Shown: positions 28,201 to 41,400 of the stretch, piece after piece
Layout: each line of letters starts with the position of its first letter
How positions within the stretch are numbered: position 1 is the stretch's first letter
Source of the DNA: Phoronis australis
Lineage: Eukaryota > Phoronida > Phoronidae
DNA length: 64,000 nucleotides
NCBI GenBank assembly: GCA_002633005.1
Contig: NMRA01000037.1
Span: 62,001-126,000 of the forward strand
Direction: 5' to 3'
Program-made: the position numbers and the translations under genes
The notes under the pieces: generated by a model
Databases searched by the model: none
Told to the model about the DNA's origin: nothing
What the model saw: only the letters and a program-made list of their open reading frames with translations

Positions 28201-31200
28201 GGTGGAGAAAAGGTGGCGAGACGAGGTTATTGGGGAGATATCATTGTCAGCCCATTTATTGCATTTGGCATTGAGTGTGAGGAAAAAAGCTTCTTTAAAA
28301 AGTCAAACAACCAACTGACAAAAGTATGTAAACAATGTTATATCCTTTGGTCGTTTTGTTCTAGTGAGTTTGACATGTCACATGATGACATTGTTATCTG
28401 TCGTCATGTATTAACATGTAGCATGCAAACTACAACAGGAGTGCATAGTTTTACTCATGCTTAGTTCATGTTTCAAGTAATGGTTGAATCTTTGCAATTG
28501 TGTAGAAAGTAATCTGATCACTTTGTAAATAGATACCATGGCAACTATTGATACTGAGGCTAGCCATCACAACTGAGTTAGTTATTGCCATGTACAGAGG
28601 CAAGATTTCCTTCACTGTTTGGGTTCATATAATTGTGAGTATGCATCATACGTCAAACAAGCAAGCTATTAAAACGAGAAATAAAGTACCCCATGAGACA
28701 TGGAGTGTAAAAAGTAATTAGGTCAACTGGGTTACATAGGGTTACAAAAACCACATGCTACACAATGTATTGAAGAATAAAATTATGTGCATCTATGTAA
28801 AGTTTTCTGCGCATGAATTTGACCTTTTGACCTCCATTTTAGTCATCGTGTGATGTGTCCGAATATAACATTTTGTCGATGCTCCATGAACTGGCCACCA
28901 GGTCCAAGTACATACCCCCTGCGGAGACAAAAAGTGAGGCTGAAGAAGCTGCAGGACCGAAGCTCACTGGTGAGTTGTGCTTTGATGAAAATGTGTTGTG
29001 GATGAATTTTGTGTTTCCGATTATTCACTGTGACATTGGTAAAAATTGTCATTAGTCACGAGGTGTTTAAAGTGGCGCATTCTAATTGCTAAGCATGGCA
29101 TAGCTTCTCTTAAGTGACCCACATATTTCAGGCTATATAATCAAATTTTCCCTTACAACTTTAAAACAAACTCTGCTGGGTGTATTACAGAGATTACTGA
29201 AGAAAGCGAAGAGGAAGAAGAAGTTGAAAGTCAGACATGTACCTCAAATACAGAAGAGCAGGTTGCATCAAATCCACTTGATACTGAATATGGTAAGAGT
29301 ACTTATTGTTGACTATGGTATTTTGACAACATACTATAATTACAACCAATGTCTATATAGTTAATTTCACGGTAGTTATAGCAGTAATAACAAAAGGAAT
29401 TATAACGGTGGTAAATATCATCCTAGTGTTTGTAACGCTGACGATGCTATATGTTTGCAATTAGTATTTAAAACCAAGCAACCATGTCAGTTCAATTACC
29501 CGCATGTTCTAAGACCAGTAGCCAGAGTTAGATTCTGGTGTGTTGCTTAAAACTGAGGCTAAATCTGATGAAGAAATTCGTTCATGTAAATTTAGAATAT
29601 TGAGGGTTTTGGGGTTAAATAGCTTGTCAAGATGGCTATATAGCTGGTGCACCTTAGCACAGCTTGAAATCTAGAGATAAGAAGATGCTATTGTAGGCTT
29701 GTGTAGTCATACAAGATCAGTATATTGTGTAGTCATCATCCGTTGACATGGTGACCCTTTGCCATTAATTGTAACCACCCTTTGGCTTCTACTATTCAAC
29801 TGTTGCATAAAGTTCAGTAGATGGATAGACTTCTCCCAATGTGTCCCTTGTACTATCACAGTTTTGATGCAAATACAGAAATACATTCAGATCAGTGCTG
29901 TAGTGGGGTGTAGGCGCACGTGGGCGCAGCCAACCACCTTTTGGCATTTGAATGTAGTGCCTACGCACCGTAAGTTACGTTCAGTGCTCAAGGTAATATG
30001 GTGGGCTTTGGGCGCCTACTTACCTCTAATTTTACCACTACAGCATTGGTTCAGATCTTATTATGATACTTGACTGACTTTTATTGGGACAGCTGCTGTG
30101 ACCTGTGTGTATATTAAGTTGAACACAAACTATTATAATTCTTCATTATTTCAGAGCCTTTACCCTCAGAAGAATTCAGTGTTTGCTTCCTTCCTCTGAA
30201 CAGCATTGGTGATTTACACAAGAAAGCACGCTATCAAAAACTGTTTCACGTGGCTTATTTTTCTAACAGGTAAGAAAACTGTCATGACAAATGAATGAGA
30301 AATTTTTCAACAAGAAGACCAGATTGTTCATCTAATAAAATATGTGGTCAACTAGTAAAATACAGAAAGTGGACACGCCCTTCTTTGTTTTTACATTCTA
30401 ATTGAGAATTTAACTAAATAGGTAAACACGAGATGTTTATTGATTCATGACATTGTTGACTCAACAGAAATTAGAACATTTCTTGACTGAACACTATTTA
30501 AAGTGGTTAAACGTTATTCTTTCTAGTTTCAGTTGGAGTTCACATGGGGCAGTCCCACATTTCTTCTATCAACAATGAGATATTTTAACAGCCAAATCAA
30601 CTGTTTTCTTAAAATGTCAGAATCCTAGGAGAGTTTTAGATTTTTTTAATTTACAGCACATTACCTTTCATTCTGTGTGTTACATCAGTACTTTGTGTCA
30701 ACCCTGTTTATCCTCAATTTCAGTATGGTTCATCATTTGAAACCTGAGAACAAAGTTGAAGACACTTTTGTTGACAATGCCAAATTAATTTTGGAAAGTA
30801 CCAGGTAAGCACGAACTAACTACATGTGTACAGTGTAGTGGAAGAGAGTGCTGTGGGTATTTTAAACATATTGGCTTGGAGTTTTAATTTTGCCACCGTT
30901 ACGTTATTTTTGCTTACCGAAATGATTAAGGGTGCTTTTAAAAGTTTTACATTTAAAACAATAAAGTAGTTTGATAGTTTTCAAGTATTACTAAGAACTT
31001 GTTTCCAGACTTCCCCACGCTCGTTTATTGAGGTCAGTGCAAGAAATCTGGTGGTTATTGGTGTGTGCAAGACGAAATCCTGTAATTAGCAAAACGTTAT
31101 GTTATTGTTATACATAACTTTGTCGTGTTTTGAAAACTGTCATTGGTTTCTCAATGTTTTGTTATAGGTTTATGTTGGAGTTGAAAGTGGATCAGAATGA

Positions 31201-33134
31201 AGAGTTTGTCAAGCGAGTAACCTCAATGGCAGGAGAAATTGGATGCAAGGTAATGCTTTGAAGAAAATATTTTACCTCAGGTTGATAGATATATTGGTCC
31301 ATCTTCTAAAACTGCACGTCGTTCAAAGTGTAACTAGAGGGGGATATATTAACTGCTCTACTCTGAGACCATCCTTGTTTTCCATGTAAGGTGTACCTAG
31401 GAATCCTTTCCTTAGCCGAACAAGGAATCATTTCTTAGAAACTTGACTCCTCAGGGAAACTACACGTAAAATTTCAAGAAGGTTTACCTCAGATTCCAAG
31501 GTTACCTCTGGGATGTCTATAAGGTTTGCCTCTCAGACAGTTTCTGCTAATTTGCATGCTAATATTTAGAGAGGTGAGAGGGTGCTTTTACTGAACTTCA
31601 GGTATAAACTGGGTGGATGATCTACTGGAACAGCTTTCACATTTTTGCATCAGTTGTATCCATCTGCCTATAAAATACAGTTCCTAGGGAGTTTTTACTT
31701 GAGGTCTATCTTAGCATGTATGTAAGGTCTACCTCAACACATTTCTGAGGCATCTCTTAGAATACGGGCTAATTGTTAAGTTGACCTTCTCATGGTTCTC
31801 TCTGCTATTTGTTTACTGATTAGCGTTTGGTCATCAAGGACTTGTTTGAAAAAGAATTCATGACTGTTTCAGTAGCAAGTCTACTTTACACATGTGACAA
31901 CTAGCCAGTTATGATTGCACAAATGAGACTTTAAGTCGAGAAAAAAACCTTCCAACTTCTATGTTCAATGAACAAGATTTAATTTTAAGGATTGGTGCAT
32001 GTTAAAAAGGTCATTAAAGTGACATTGAACCCGCGCTTTCTGTCAAAAAAACAATTTTCGATTTGGGCCACTTAAACTGACGTCATAAAATTCCTTTATA
32101 CTCTGACAGTTTAGAATTTATTTCGACGAGGCATTTGAAGAACTATCTGTTTTTCATTAATGTCAAAAACGCTGTTAGGATTTTCGAAATAAAGGTCTAG
32201 TTTTTGTGTAATGTAACAAAGATGAATACGACTGCTACTTTTTACAAAAATACTTCACGTTTTGCAAGTTGATTTGCCATAGAAACCAAATTAAGAGACT
32301 AATTGAAAATTCTTATCAGTTTTTAAGGTAACTGGTGAAGTTTTCATTTAAAAAGGTATTTTGCTATGAATGTACCTTTCTTAAAAATGAAGTTTTGACC
32401 TAAAAAAGGTATTAATGTAATAATAATAATGGCACATCAATATAAAATGTCTTTTTATAATCCCTGATCTTCTTTTGTTTAGAAAATATATACTTTTACT
32501 AGTTGACAAAGCCTGGTTTTTTGTTATATAAGTTAGAATGGAGGCCACTGTATCAGGTTTGAGATAGCCTTAATACCAAACTCAGAAAATTTTATGAGCT
32601 TAGTCTCGTGCAATAACTGAACTGTCAGTTCTTTCAGAGACCTCAGATCACCTTTAATATAATTGAGGAAAATTTTTAGGTCAATTTCAAAATGATATGT
32701 TACCTAAATCATAGCATGTTTTTGATAGAAAGCACAGGTTTAATGCCGTTGTATGTTAAGGCTTTTTATCGAATCAGTATTGTTCCATTATTTACTTGAT
32801 TGATGGACTGTGGTTAGAAAAGTGACGATGGGTTTGGTAAAAATAATACGGATAAGTACTTTCAAAAAAGATTTGGTTCTGTAATGTGTATTTTTCATTT
32901 TGAGAAAGTTGTGTCATGTATTTGGTGATTGTTTGAAGTCCTCAACCAAAAAAAACATTGTATTGGATCGTGTATGTCTATAGGGTTGTAATCAGTTTTT
33001 ACTTTGCTTTAAAATATTTATTCTCCGGTCTAATTTTGTTTTTACAATTTCTGTTTTAGCGTGATGGAGACTGCAACCCAATGAAGGATTCCTTCATAAA
33101 CTTCACTTATCTAAGAAAGACTGCTTCTTCATGA
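22208..33134 (+). CDS. DNAAF3: Dynein axonemal assembly factor 3
   Basis: A cytoplasmic factor needed to preassemble outer and inner dynein arms before transport into cilia. Exons: 22208-22274, 23053-23100, 23302-23393, 23950-24043, 24381-24474, 24895-24958, 25887-26057, 27146-27268, 28201-28323, 28843-28969, 29191-29292, 30155-30269, 30724-30804, 31168-31249, 33060-33134. Total 1458 nt, 485 residues (human 541). The N-terminus has the family signature [16 protein letters not shown]. Residues 39-69 hold [19 protein letters not shown] and 70-100 [20 protein letters not shown] (DUF4470 part). [11 protein letters not shown] (about 195-205), [17 protein letters not shown] (about 225-245) and [19 protein letters not shown] (about 257-275) mark the C-terminal DUF4471 part. 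An acidic insert ([12 protein letters not shown]) lies near 335-346. The human tail beyond this is longer. All phases close. Confidence 0.96.
22728..22849. repeat. Perfect 61-bp tandem duplication
   Basis: 22728-22788 is repeated without change at 22789-22849 inside DNAAF3 intron 1. Perfect identity implies a recent duplication or an assembly artefact. Confidence 0.95.
25310..25345 (+). promoter_or_regulatory. CTCF-like core in a dispersed repeat
   Basis: ATTAGGTCACGTGATGTGG leads directly into CCAGCAGATGGC (25329-25340). The same arrangement occurs at 13770-13806 on CWF19L1 intronic sequence. The match to the CTCF core consensus is good, but binding is inferred. Confidence 0.4.
26357..26861 (+). 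mobile_element. 505-bp TIR element, CAGGGCTTGGAA family, long copy
   Basis: The ends are perfect: CAGGGCTTGGAA at 26357-26368 and TTCCAAGCCCTG at 26850-26861. A 6-bp target duplication ATCAAT lies at 26351-26356 and 26862-26867. Where the other copies repeat TTTCCTC, this one repeats TTTCCGC several times near the left end and again near the right. It contains a poly-T run with an N at about 26747 and no transposase frame. It lies in DNAAF3 intron 7. Confidence 0.93.
32030..32590. repeat. Dispersed repeat, copy 2 (inverted relative to 18890-19330)
   Basis: It lies in the last DNAAF3 intron and shares blocks in opposite orientation with 18890-19330. Part of it is also self-complementary around the AACGCTGTTAGGA block. 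No coding capacity. Confidence 0.7.
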
Positions 33135-33174
33135 CACAGGGAATGAAATTATAAGTTCATGTGTGCAACTTGAA

Positions 33175-33180
33175 AATAAA
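33175..33180 (+). terminator. Polyadenylation signal of DNAAF3
   Basis: AATAAA lies 41 nt past the stop. A second AATAAA-containing stretch near 33461 could serve a longer 3' end. Confidence 0.65.
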
Positions 33181-33479
33181 TTTTGTAATTTCGCAGTCTA
33201 ACAACTTGTATTAATCTGTTTGACAAAGAAAAGTTGCCTGTTCAAAATAAACTTTCGTCAGGACAAGTATTTAAGGTAAAAACTATTTTTACTTCCACTG
33301 CAAGTTAAGAATTTATTTTGTCTTTATATTTTCTGTGACACTGTCATGACTTTACCCTTTCTTTTGAAATAGACATTCCAGTTCCAAGCTCCTTCCTTGG
33401 CATATGGTTTTGTGAAATTTATATTTCCTCATGTTGTTATGTGTGATTGTTATTTTGTAATAAAATGATACAAGTTTTG

Positions 33480-35340
33480 TTTATACAAATGATTTGTATT
33501 TTTACTTTATTAATTTAAACAGATACTAAACCCTGTTTCGATGATTTCAACCAGTCCTCGTTCTGTCACCTGCAAATGCATCATTGGCATCAATCTTTTA
33601 AGCTAAAGGCAGGATTCGAATAAAAACTCACGCTCCCTATGTCACACATTGGACATTATGGTCATCGATGGGTTGTTTTTTCCCACAGTTGACTGGTAAT
33701 TCGCTAAATGTGTAGGTCACACTTGGCTGTTTAGCCACAGACTTTGAAATGAAGGAAGTTTTCAAATTTTCCTCCAAACTTTTAAGGATTGTTGAGGGTT
33801 ATATAGCATTATTTTGTTTCAGAGAATTGGATGGGAAAGTCATTTTTAGTATCTGTTTATAGGCCAAACTCGCGTTTGGTATCATTTTAATAGTTTCAAT
33901 CTTTAGCTATGAAGGAAAATCATTATTTATGGCCCAGGTCTGGGGGTACTGAAATAGCCGTGTTTCCTCTTCAAAATTAACATACTTATCTGTTTGTGTG
34001 ACGGTGGTGAATTTTGGACAAAAATAATTGCCAAAATTGATCTTTTTCATTTTGCAAATGCTTGAGACATTGCAATGTAAGGTTGAAAAAAATTGGTGAA
34101 AAATTTACCACGTTATAACTTGTAGATCACATTCTCACGATTCAAAATTTCACACCTTTTACTCGAATATCAGTGTTTTAACTATGCAAAACAGACCAAC
34201 AAATGATATATTTTTAATCGTATATAAATCTTATTCAGAAAATTTGATAGCTACTCAGTAACACCGTTGAAGCCCTTATTTTTGTACACTAGTTCCTAGT
34301 AAAAAGAAGGGCATGAATTGGTCACCATGTTAATATTTGTAACTTTAAATGTCATTCCGTAATCTCAGCCTCCTTCAGGTCACACTCCTGGTACACTCTG
34401 CTGACATTAATAATAAATGCGCAACCATATCCAAAGATGGCAGACTGAACATGCGCGCACCCAGGGGGGGCTCGGGGAGCTGGAATGAGCCCCCCCCCAT
34501 TTGGTGAAGTGGGTAAAAAGGTCCGCCTCAGCGAAACAAAAAGTCTGAGAAATCGAGTCAAAAGCCCACTAAAAAAGCGCAGACGCACAGTTCACAGACC
34601 TGAAGGTGGTCCTCCTGCGTTTTTGTTAGCAAAAGGTCCACTTTGTCAGAGATTCGAGCCCCCCATGTTAAAGGCTTGGTGTGCGCTTGCTAAACAAATG
34701 TTTTGTACTGCTTATGGTGTACTTAAAGTTGGAAGATTTTCTTGGACCCATATTAGTTGACTTTGAATAATACTCGATGAAACAAATGGTGTTTTCTGTA
34801 TTTTTACAGCTATTTTTATAATACTAAGGTAAACTGCACAATGGCTTCTTCAACTCAGTAAGTTTTGTAAAATAAAGAAGTGAATGTTCACATTGTTTTA
34901 GATCGCACAAAGTCTCCTCAGTGCTGGCTGCTGGACCAAATGCTATTAATTTTGTATTTTTCTAATTTTCATTAGTTTGCCTCCATAAAATTGAATGTTA
35001 ACTTCGTCTGAGTAAACAAATGTGCTTTATTACTTTCACCCAGGTCCAATTTGAAATTATTATTGAGGAACATCTTCAAAACTAAAACTTGATGAATGCC
35101 CTTGCTACATTCCCATTTTGTTCTTGGGTTAAAAATACTTCCAATCTTTTTCGTTGTAACTTCAAAATACATTTAGAAAATTGAACTAATCAGCTTATAA
35201 CCTACCACCCCTTCATGACGTGAACATTATCTGAAAACGGTTTCTGGAGAAGCACTGTTGGTTACGCACTACACGTTTCCGGAATTCCCACTTGTTTACG
35301 GGGGTTTCCCAACTTTCAAAACGAGGCTAAATGCATATTC
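33480..35340. other. Intergenic stretch between DNAAF3 and USF3
   Basis: No exon is supported. It holds a short interspersed repeat near 34015-34075 (ATAATTGCCAAAATTGATC, also near 8000 and 15718) and a dispersed repeat copy at 34450-34690. The largest frames (78-91 codons) fall inside that repeat. Confidence 0.6.
34450..34690. repeat. Dispersed repeat, copy 2 of 3
   Basis: It shares AATGAGCCCCC, AAAAAGGTCCGCCTCAG, GCACAGTTC.., AAAAGGTCC and ATTCGAGCCCC with 1190-1410. The left half also matches 36600-36720. Confidence 0.7.
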
Positions 35341-35362
35341 ATGAGCTGCAAGGTATTCCAAA

Positions 35363-35398
35363 ATGGCGACGGACGATAGAGCATCTTTCTTTATTTGA
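35363..35398 (+). promoter_or_regulatory. Upstream ORF and YY1-like site before USF3
   Basis: ATG at 35363, within CAAAATGGCGACGG (a strong YY1-type match), opens an 11-codon frame MATDDRASFFI. It ends in TGA 23 nt before the main USF3 start. It is likely to affect USF3 initiation if it is in the mRNA. Confidence 0.5.
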
Positions 35399-35421
35399 TT
35401 TTGTTTGTGAATTCCATTGAC

Positions 35422-38400
35422 ATGGAATCAAAAATGAAGAACAGATCGCGCGCTGGTGATTCATTGACGCCTATAGAAAACGGTAATCATGAGAAAGACA
35501 CTTCTTTGTATGGTGAGTTAAAGTGATAAGCTTGGGAAGTTGGCCAAAGTAAACGTTTTGGCGAATTATTTTGAAAGAAAAACACCATTAAAATTTCTGT
35601 TTAAAGAAGCATGTAAAGTGCCTTAGAACCCCCTATTTTTAGCCACTCAGTTTGATTACTGTGACTTAACACTAACAGGTTGTCATTACCTTGTTTGGAT
35701 GATGAAACCCTATCGATCAGTTGTCAAATGATCTGCTCTGCTGTTTAAAAACACCTGTCAATCAGTCAATCAGTGCCAAGGCGAATGAAATCGGGACGGT
35801 AAAGTTTCTATTGATGGTAACCCTGAAAAGATAAATTGCGTTTGACTAATGATTTGGATAAGTTTTACTGTTTAAACAGTTCTCACCATAGTTGTAAGTC
35901 CTTCAATACAACTTGTAGTTTTGGAGCCTAGGCCTACTTGTTATAAGATAGGGGTTAATGTAAACTTGCCTTCCATGACAAAACAACTTTTAATTTAGAC
36001 CACTTGTAGAGAGCTTGATTTTCGAAAACAGAGATTTATACGTTTTAGCAAACGTAAATTTCCCATTTTCTTAACCATCAAATTTCTCTTTTCTGTTTCA
36101 AAATGATAAATAACAGAAATGATCAGGGAATTTCTTTACTTTCTCTGCTGAATCATGCTATGTTTATTGTTTCTCAAAACTTGAAAAGAACAGCGCCATC
36201 TTCAGAAAGAATGAATGCAACTTGAACGTATCTTCTAGAAAACAATTAATGATTGTTCATGGCCAGAATACGTCAAATTTGATGAATTATATTCCACTTT
36301 GGCAGTTTAAAACCAAAAATTAAGTCATGGCATCTGTTACTGTGGTGTATGGAAATTACAAAGTCAGTTACCATGAATTACAACCATTTTCCGTTTTCAC
36401 ACTTTCCATTATGTAATTGATCTCAATTTGTTTGTCGAATTCAAAGCTTTGAATGAACAGACAGTTTGTTATTGTTTGAGACCAGGCTCTACAAGTTGGC
36501 TTGCCAAAGCACATTTTGGCGCATGGTCTCAAGGAAAAATGAACTGTCAGTTCTTTGAAAACCCATAAATCGCTTTTTATCTGAATAAGAATGGTTCGAG
36601 ACTGAGACTACATGCGTGCAAACAGGGTGGGCTGGGGGGAGAGAAGCTCGAATGAGGCCCCCCCATTTGGTGAAGTGGGCAAAAAGGTCCACCTCCGAGA
36701 AACAAAAAATATGAAAAAAGAAAACGATACATAATACGAGCCTGGCCGTAGACGGAAAAAGTTACCTTAAGGCAGAAGAACCTTTCAGGCCAGTTTCAGT
36801 AGTTAACAAGATGCTCAAGTTTTTGCTTATTGATGCCCAAGACATTGAAGGTATCTTTAGATGGATACCCTAGTTCTTCACTATTTAGCACACAATATGG
36901 TGGACAAACTAGACACATGAAATTTTATTTTCTTAGATAAAGATTAAGCTGTTATAAGCTTAACTAATTTGCTGACAGTTAATCTGCGGCTTATCAACTA
37001 CAATTTTAGAATTTTTTTGCAAAATAATTGAAGAATATGAATGTATGTTTGACAATAAATGTAATGACATGCTTACAGTGGTAGAATAGTGAATATATGA
37101 ATAATATCTATTGTATTATCAAATAATACCACAAGATGTGCTGTTGTTGACAGCAACATCGATAACTCCGATGACAATCCACCTCTCACACACTGTCGAA
37201 TGATAATCCTGCTCGTCTTGCAATTTTGTCTTTAGTCCAAGGTCATAGTTAACCTTTCACATGGACTGACATTCCCCAAAACATCGAGTCGACGTTGATG
37301 TAAAAGACTTGTGTGAGTGCCTGAGATGCTTGGACACAATTTTGCGATCAAAAACAGCCTTAGGACACTATCATTTACCCCATTATAAGTTACCTGATTA
37401 TGTGTGAATTAGCCATTGTCTTGTTAAGTGATAAATGCAGGAATTTGTGGATAGTTCTGTCACACTGCTATTTCCAGTCATTATAACCATCTAAGGTGAT
37501 TCGCGTGCAAGTGTGTGACACTGATAATTTTAAGTTTAAAATCAGTTGTCTTATAATTTTTCGTTGAGGGAAAATTACAGTAAAAGTTCTTCAGTTTGGA
37601 TAAAAAAGATTTCCTAAAATTGCTATATTTCTATTTTTCAAATGCTTACCTTGTTGTGACAAATTTTTACCAAATGTTAATTGGTAATTAATAGCTATGT
37701 CATACAAACCATGCTAAAAGCGACGTAAATTATCCTGGAAAGTTATTTTTGTTGAGAAATTTAACAAAATGGAATTTCTCCTGTCCGCCATATCGTGTTC
37801 CAAATTGAAGAATGATTGCCGTACATCTATAGTAAGCAGGTTTAACAGTGTTCTCACCAGGACTAAAATTGAGTATTGTGGGAGTGACCCATGAAACCCT
37901 GTGGTCTACTAGTATTAAGGATTTCACCAGAGGTCTAACTTTGGGTATTTTGTTATGTACCAACGATAATTTAATTAAGCAGTCTATATTTTCTCAGTAG
38001 ATGTTACATTGATGTGGACTATAATCTAGCCACTGGCGTCCATCAGTGTACAAGGCTGAAGTATAGTTATGGCTACATACTGGTCATGAACTCTGGAGAA
38101 CAAATTGATGATGCGACAGTGAACTAAACTGGAGCATTTGGCAGCATTACAAGAAAGTCTAATGTCGAGTCACAAATGGTTTGATTCTAGGTGCCTTCCT
38201 TGTACTGGTTGAATTTTGTCTGTTTGTTTTTGTGAGAGTAGCTGCTTGTGTGACAATTCCTTTTATTTGTTTGAACATTACCGTAGTACATATGACTAGC
38301 CATGACCTATTTTAAGATGGTGGCCTTATGAAGTTAGTAATCTGCCTTGGTTTAAATTAATAGTTGGTTATACTCACAGGTCTATTTGTTTGCATGTGAC

Positions 38401-41400
38401 AGAGTCTGGTGATCCTCAGTAAAACCCGTTTTTTTTTGGCTGTGAGGGTGAAAAGTCCTGTGACCCAGTGTGCCACATGTCTTGATCCACTGTTTTGACT
38501 TGACATACTGTCTAGTAACTGATGGTGTTGTTGAAAATCCTATGATCCGTGCATCACATGTCATGATCCGTTGGGATTTTCTCTTCACCTCTGATTGGTT
38601 GAATGATAAAAAGCGTAGACTGAAATGAATCTAATGTATCTTTTTCATGTTAGTGATGGTATTTTTAACCAGTTCCTAACGTCGTTTAAGTGCACCGGTT
38701 AAATGTAATCTTTAAGGAAGAAAACGTTATCTTCTTCATCTTGTTATATGGTTTCACTTAATACATATAAGTTACAATTAATGTTTTTATGTAGATAAAT
38801 GTAAATGTAAACTTAAGTATTTAGTCTGAGTGAGTGTGACCATGAATGAGCAAATGGAAGTCATGTATCTCCCTTTCACATGCTCTTAGATTATAAAATG
38901 TTAACTTCACCCCCCCCTCCCCCCACCCCGAACCCTGTAAGATTCTTTTAAAACATGTATTTGTTTATTTGTTAGTCGTCATATTCGTCATCTTTGTCAT
39001 CATCTTTATCGTCATCTTTTTGGTTAATTTCGCCAAGTTTCGCTCCTCGGAGCGCTTTCATTTTGTATTATGTAACACATATTGTTATATACGTTGTAAG
39101 AATACATAACTGGGGCTAACCGTCCATGGTTAGGTCGACGAGTATGATTTCTGGGTAACTAAACATATTTAGAAAAAGCATGTACAGTTGTTAAAAATAT
39201 CATATGTCTTAAGTATGTTTATCATCTCAAGTGGACATTTCCAAATCATTTTCTGAGTGACATACATGTTCTTTCTTTTGCTACATAGCTGACGTGGACC
39301 AACAGAAATGTTTAAGAATTTTCTTCCACGCAAAATTTAGCTATAGTCTATTCCCCTCCGACACCATGTGGTAAAATCAAATGTCTCATTGTCCTATATT
39401 CCAGTTTTACCCCCTTCAAATATGTGATGGTTGCACCCTAGGTGCTAGGAATTAAGTAACTAAGGTAATTGGGTTAGTGGGTACACTGGGGGGAAGTTGC
39501 TTATGAGGCTATAAAAAGCACAATTTCCTTTTGTCAATAATAATAATAGTAATAACAAATAGTAAGATTCTTGAAATGCGTTTGTGTTCATAAAAAACTC
39601 AATGGCCCTGTTGATGTTCAAAGCATGGGTTTGCTGAATGTTATTTGAAACATTTAATAATACGAAGAGTCTGTTTCTGTACTCCACGAGTTTAATGAAT
39701 GATTTCCCTGTCAGAATCCCCGTGGACTTCCACCAGAGTTTCCTTGGGCTTCACTCTCAGGTGTATATTTTGGTTTCCATTTTCCGCAGTGTTGAAAGAC
39801 TGGCCGAGATCTCACTTCAACCATATGAAGTGGGTCTCTTCGATTTAATTACTCCTTCAGATTCCACAAACCCGGACACTTACATTAAACCCAGATTTAT
39901 GTGTTTCGGTACGGAAAATAATAAACTGTGACCTTTTGGAAATGAGCACTATTTTGCACGCTATTAATGATCTGAGCACGACACGGGTCAATTTACTCCA
40001 TGTCAGTTGTGCTGGGCCAAAAGTTGGTGTCTAAACGGGGCTTTTGCCTCCGCTTCTGGTTTCAACCTGGCATTTTTCAAGTCGAATATTCGATCGGAGC
40101 TTCATAAATTCAACCTGGGATTATACTGATGTCAAAAATGTCTACTTGGACAATTCTAAACTTTAGAGATTTTTTTAAATCAACAGCCGACTTTTTAAAA
40201 AACTCGGCGTGAACGCAGCGTGGTCTAAATTGACTCTCATTTCAATGAATGGGTTGGAAGTCATCTGGAAATATGTATCAAGTATTCAGTCACAGACCTC
40301 AGTAATACACATGTGGGTAATTCTATATTCTGGCTGGCTTGTGGCTAGCTGCAAAAGTTCACTGTTACCCTGCATTTTGTAGTTGCCATAAACTGGATTT
40401 TGACCTCCCTCAAGTAGATATTGGCAGATCGTATTTAGATCCTCCATTCAGGGCAATGAAGGAGAAAACCATTAGTATGCTATGCAATATGTAAGCACCA
40501 AAAATGTTGGCACTGTTCAAGAATGTTTTTCTTAAACATGTTTGATAGTGTAATGGTGATACAATGTCAAAAGATCACTATAAACCAACTTTGCTAATTG
40601 ATTTGCCAGTAGTAATTTGTTTTCACTTAGGGTGCATGGGTCACATTGGACCTACAGTGTAGATGGCAAGCAATGCTGTTGCAGTAAATGTCACCAATGT
40701 CGTGTATACAAATTGCCAGAATGGACTTTACAGTAGAAATTTCTTTTAAAAGTCCAGGAAATTAAGTAACTAAATGGTATATAAGTTTCCGAGAGTCAAT
40801 GTGGACTGCTTCCTTCTCCAGTGTGACCCTGTGACTAGTCACTTCTGTCGTTAAATGGTTAATTTCCAGGATTTTTAGAGCAAATTTCTTCTGTAATCTC
40901 ATCATGTACTCCCGATGAAATTGTTTAATGGTAAAATTGAATTTATTTCATTTTCAAGGGCTTCACGTGTTGTCGTGAATACTATGGTACAGAATTGGAA
41001 TGAGTAAGAAGCAGAGATTTAGTGCACAAAATGAAAAATATTGATATGTTCCACTTGTCCACTGTACTGTGTTCTAACTTGGAGGGAAATTTCAGTATTT
41101 TTGGACATTTATAAGCAAATAAAAGAAACTACAGTAAAGAAGTTTATAACTTTTCTTGAAATGTTTATTACCAAAAACATAATGTACACTAAATGTAGTT
41201 AAGCACAGAAACTGCTAGAAAGCAATGCATCCGAGTATGAATACTATATTTTGAAAAAAACTCAAATAGCCGATATTCGAGCATTCCCAAAACCATAAGT
41301 TTACATCACATTAATACATTACTATTCTGATACTAGACACAAGTTTACGTACTAGGAAGTGCCAAAGGGTTCTTAAACGAGTACCCTTCTGCGCATAGAA

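Noticed and set aside
38975-39020. CRISPR-like or satellite array
   Set aside because: It is a degenerate GTC/ATC/TTC trinucleotide run with no regular repeat-spacer structure, in an animal genome.
39638-39931. 97-codon frame in USF3 intron 1
   Set aside because: No similarity, splice context or conserved motif. A frame of this length is expected by chance in 9 kb.
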